Positions 5,929 to 7,145 of a stretch of 7,145 nt of DNA are shown here, one piece after another; the stretch's first letter is position 1, and the number at the start of each line of letters is the position of its first letter. The position numbers and the translations under genes are program-made. The notes below the pieces were generated by a model that did not search any database, was not told the origin of the DNA, and saw nothing but the letters and a program-made list of their open reading frames with translations. The stretch is from Methanoregula sp. (GTDB lineage Archaea > Halobacteriota > Methanomicrobia > Methanomicrobiales > Methanospirillaceae), in assembly GCA_003136075.1 (NCBI GenBank), contig PNBP01000079.1:10182-17326 (forward strand). The letters run 5' to 3'.

Positions 5929-5960
5929 AACTATATATAAACTTTTAAAAGCATATAGTT
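5929..5960. promoter_or_regulatory. Inverted repeat and TATA region between the glycosyltransferase and P-II genes
   Basis: AACTATAT (5929-5936) and ATATAGTT (5953-5960) are exact reverse complements with a 16-nt spacer. The spacer contains the palindrome CTTTTAAAAG (5942-5951). TATATATAAA at 5932-5941 could serve as a TATA box on either strand. On the minus strand it would start the glycosyltransferase transcript near 5912. The site is a likely place for a shared regulator of the divergent genes. Confidence 0.45.
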
Positions 5961-6049
5961 GAACAAAATTACGTTATTGTTAATTCCCTACCCGTCTTTA
6001 TGTCTCAAAAAAATAATTTTTTTAAACCTCCGTATGAATTGCCGGATTA

Positions 6050-6061
6050 ATATATATTTTA
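6050..6061 (+). promoter_or_regulatory. TATA box of the P-II gene
   Basis: ATATATATTTTA at 6050-6061 predicts transcription from about 6080 and a leader of some 24 nt. No ribosome binding site precedes the ATG at 6104. AACTATAT recurs at 6070-6077, between the TATA box and the predicted start. I found no GGAA-N6-TTCC, the NrpR operator of other methanogens, in 5960-6103. Confidence 0.5.
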
Positions 6062-6103
6062 TGTAAGAAAACTATATCTCTTTTAAAAAATCTATAATTA
6101 CGT

Positions 6104-6445
6104 ATGAAAAAAATCGAAGCATTTGTGAGACCTGAGCGGCTCAATGACGTCAAAAAATCTTTGCTTAAAATGGGTCATCGATCTATGATTAATTATGATA
6201 TCTGGTATCGTGGAACCGAAAATGAGATTGACCAGCACCAAGGTTCAGGGAGTTCATCTTTTCATGATTTCATGCCAAAAGTAAAGATTGAGCTTATGGT
6301 GAAGGATGAATCAGTCCAAAACATAGTTGATACTATCTGTGATAGTGCTTGTTCAGGGCACATCGGAGATGGCAAGATCTTTATATTGCCTGCAGAGGAG
6401 GCAATCCGTATCCAGACAAAGGAAACCGGGGATGCAGTTTTCTAG
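6104..6445 (+). CDS. P-II family signal protein (GlnK-like) with a divergent T-loop, 113 aa
   Basis: The fold signatures are clear: MKKIEAFVRPERLNDVKKSL at the start, MPKVKIELMV (57-66) with the nucleotide-contacting lysine Lys59, the B-loop SGHIGDGKIF (84-93), and EEAIRI (98-103) with Arg102. P-II trimers sense ATP/ADP and usually 2-oxoglutarate and control nitrogen uptake and assimilation, typically through the T-loop. Here the usual GRQKGHTExYRGAEY stretch is absent. Residues 34-56 instead read WYRGTENEID, then a Ser/Gly/His-rich stretch, and the usual uridylylated Tyr is missing. The second Arg of the C-terminal RIR motif is Gln104. Total length is normal (112 in E. coli GlnB). No amt, glnA or nif gene adjoins it, so the target is unknown; the symbol is withheld for that reason. 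Confidence 0.85.
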   Translation: MKKIEAFVRPERLNDVKKSLLKMGHRSMINYDIWYRGTENEIDQHQGSGSSSFHDFMPKVKIELMVKDESVQNIVDTICDSACSGHIGDGKIFILPAEEAIRIQTKETGDAVF

Positions 6446-6563
6446 TCCAGAACCTCTCGAGCATAAGGTTGAAACCATAAAAATGATTAAAAATATGATG
6501 GAAGAAATGGAAGAAGTAATTTACTTCTTCATTATTATTAACGCACTGTCAAAAATTTCATAG
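6432..6563 (+). CDS. Possible 43-aa small protein overlapping the P-II 3' end
   Basis: An ATG at 6432 opens a second frame that overlaps the last 14 nt of the P-II gene and ends with TAG at 6561-6563. AAAGGA at 6418-6423 stands 8 nt upstream, a fair ribosome binding site. The predicted peptide starts MQFSSPEPLEHKVETIKMIK and continues with a Met/Glu-rich amphipathic helix (residues about 20-29). A hydrophobic stretch IYFFIIINAL follows (30-39), then KIS. Translational coupling to P-II would fit the overlap. Against it, a perfect 10-bp inverted repeat lies inside the frame and may instead be the transcript's terminator, and the frame is short enough to arise by chance. Confidence 0.35.
   Translation: MQFSSPEPLEHKVETIKMIKNMMEEMEEVIYFFIIINALSKIS
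6510..6530 (+). terminator. Perfect inverted repeat downstream of the P-II gene
   Basis: GAAGAAGTAA (6510-6519) and TTACTTCTTC (6521-6530) are exact reverse complements around one T, giving an 8-bp stem with a 5-nt loop. A T-rich ATTATTATTA follows. It is suited to ending or stabilising the P-II transcript, but it lies inside the possible 43-aa frame. Confidence 0.4.
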
Positions 6564-6707
6564 AAGCACTATTACGATTTTGATAAGTTGGCGGCTGGTT
6601 AGGAATTTTTAACGAGATAAACTATTGATCATCAACCACAGACACCTCAGGACTCCCCTCTCATAAATTCATTACGAGTTTGGTGATTTAATTAATACAA
6701 TTCCCTC

Positions 6708-6726
6708 AACTATATCAATATATATA
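6708..6726 (+). promoter_or_regulatory. TATA box of the PhoU-like gene with an AACTATAT motif beside it
   Basis: ATATATATA at 6718-6726 predicts a start near 6748 and a leader of about 38 nt. AACTATATC at 6708-6716 directly precedes it and matches 6070-6078 in the P-II promoter, so the two genes may share a regulator. Bases 6564-6707 hold nothing else I can name. Confidence 0.45.
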
Positions 6727-6786
6727 CAAGTTAATGGAAAATAGAGTTGTATAGGTTATCCAGAGATACGGTGTGCGAGGATAAGT

Positions 6787-7145
6787 ATGGAGATACGAAG
6801 GGTTCAACTGACCGGGGGTTCGTCGTTTGTGGTTACACTCCCAAAAGACTGGATCACGGATATGCGAATAAAAAAGAATGATCCCGTGGGCCTCATTGCC
6901 CAGCCGGATGGCACGCTGGTCGTGACAAAACAGATCACGGAAGAGCCGCTCCAGCGGATCAAGGAGATCGATATCGGGCACATCACCGACCCGGCACTCC
7001 TGTTCCGCATACTGATAGGAGCATATATTACCGGCTTCACGGTGATCAGGATCACATCAAAGACCCGTTTTCCACCCTTTGTCCGCACGGTCGTGAGGGA
7101 CTTTACCCAGATGACGATCGGACAGGAAGTCGTGGAAGAGACCGA
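6787..7145 (+). CDS. PhoU-type phosphate uptake regulator with AbrB-like N-terminus, 3'-truncated by the window
   Basis: The ATG at 6787 has GAGG (6777-6780) 6 nt upstream, and the frame stays open to the window end (119 codons). Residues 1-48 form a SpoVT/AbrB-like swapped-hairpin domain: EIRRVQLTGGSSFVVTLPKD, then WITDMRIKKNDPVGLIAQPDG and LVVTK. The GGSSFVVTLPK motif is typical of archaeal PhoU-family regulators. Residues 50-119 start the helical PhoU-like part (EEPLQRIKEIDI, LLFRILIGAYITGF, FVRTVVRDFTQ). Full members run to roughly 300 residues or more, so about a third is present. Related proteins bind DNA or partner proteins in phosphate-dependent regulation, but the archaeal role is mostly inferred. 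It has its own promoter, and no pst genes are visible in this window. Composition is GC-richer than the P-II gene. Confidence 0.85.
   Translation, partial: MEIRRVQLTGGSSFVVTLPKDWITDMRIKKNDPVGLIAQPDGTLVVTKQITEEPLQRIKEIDIGHITDPALLFRILIGAYITGFTVIRITSKTRFPPFVRTVVRDFTQMTIGQEVVEET

Noticed and set aside
6715..7088. Two minus-strand frames opposite the PhoU-like gene
   Set aside because: The plus strand encodes a clear AbrB/PhoU-type protein with a ribosome binding site, so these are shadows.
1..7145. CRISPR array, tRNA, rRNA, transposase or integration site
   Set aside because: No regularly spaced repeats, cloverleaf, rRNA signature or transposase motif was found on either strand by eye.

Overview
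The window looks like chromosomal DNA of a methanogenic archaeon, most likely Methanomicrobiales (Methanoregula-like). The evidence is AT-rich TATA-type promoters instead of bacterial -35/-10 boxes, GGAGGT/GAGGTGAT ribosome binding sites, oligo-T terminators, an Mth938-like protein, an MJ1255-type MurG-like glycosyltransferase, an archaeal TPR protein and an archaeal PhoU-type regulator with an AbrB-like N-terminus. The genus is an inference, since no rRNA or other marker gene is present.

Layout. Bases 1-746 hold the 3' part of a membrane-anchored transglutaminase-like protein. Bases 747-2322 are gene-poor: an AT-rich spacer, a GC-rich block full of inverted repeats (about 971-1279), a 52-aa ORF (1387-1545), a 62-aa two-helix membrane protein (1818-2006), and two similar leader-like stretches (1281-1372 and 2066-2173). 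Bases 2323-2670 encode the Mth938-like protein. It converges on a minus-strand group made of a glycosyltransferase (4757-5842), a 98-aa membrane protein 13 bp downstream (4447-4743), and, behind its own promoter, an eight-TPR protein (2934-4289).

A 261-bp AT-rich divergent region with inverted repeats separates the glycosyltransferase from a P-II family protein (6104-6445). The P-II protein keeps the nucleotide-binding B-loop but has an unusual T-loop. A possible 43-aa ORF overlaps its 3' end. The window closes with the first 119 codons of a PhoU/AbrB-type regulator (6787 onward).

How the genes fit together. The glycosyltransferase and the small membrane protein are probably co-transcribed and may act on a cell-surface or lipid-linked glycan. 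The P-II protein and the PhoU-like protein suggest nitrogen and phosphate signalling, but no amt, glnA or pst gene is visible. I see no CRISPR array, tRNA, rRNA, transposase or complete mobile element. The most interesting points are the P-II T-loop with its overlapping small ORF, the AACTATAT motif cluster around that gene, and the structured GC-rich block with the duplicated leader elements in the first third.
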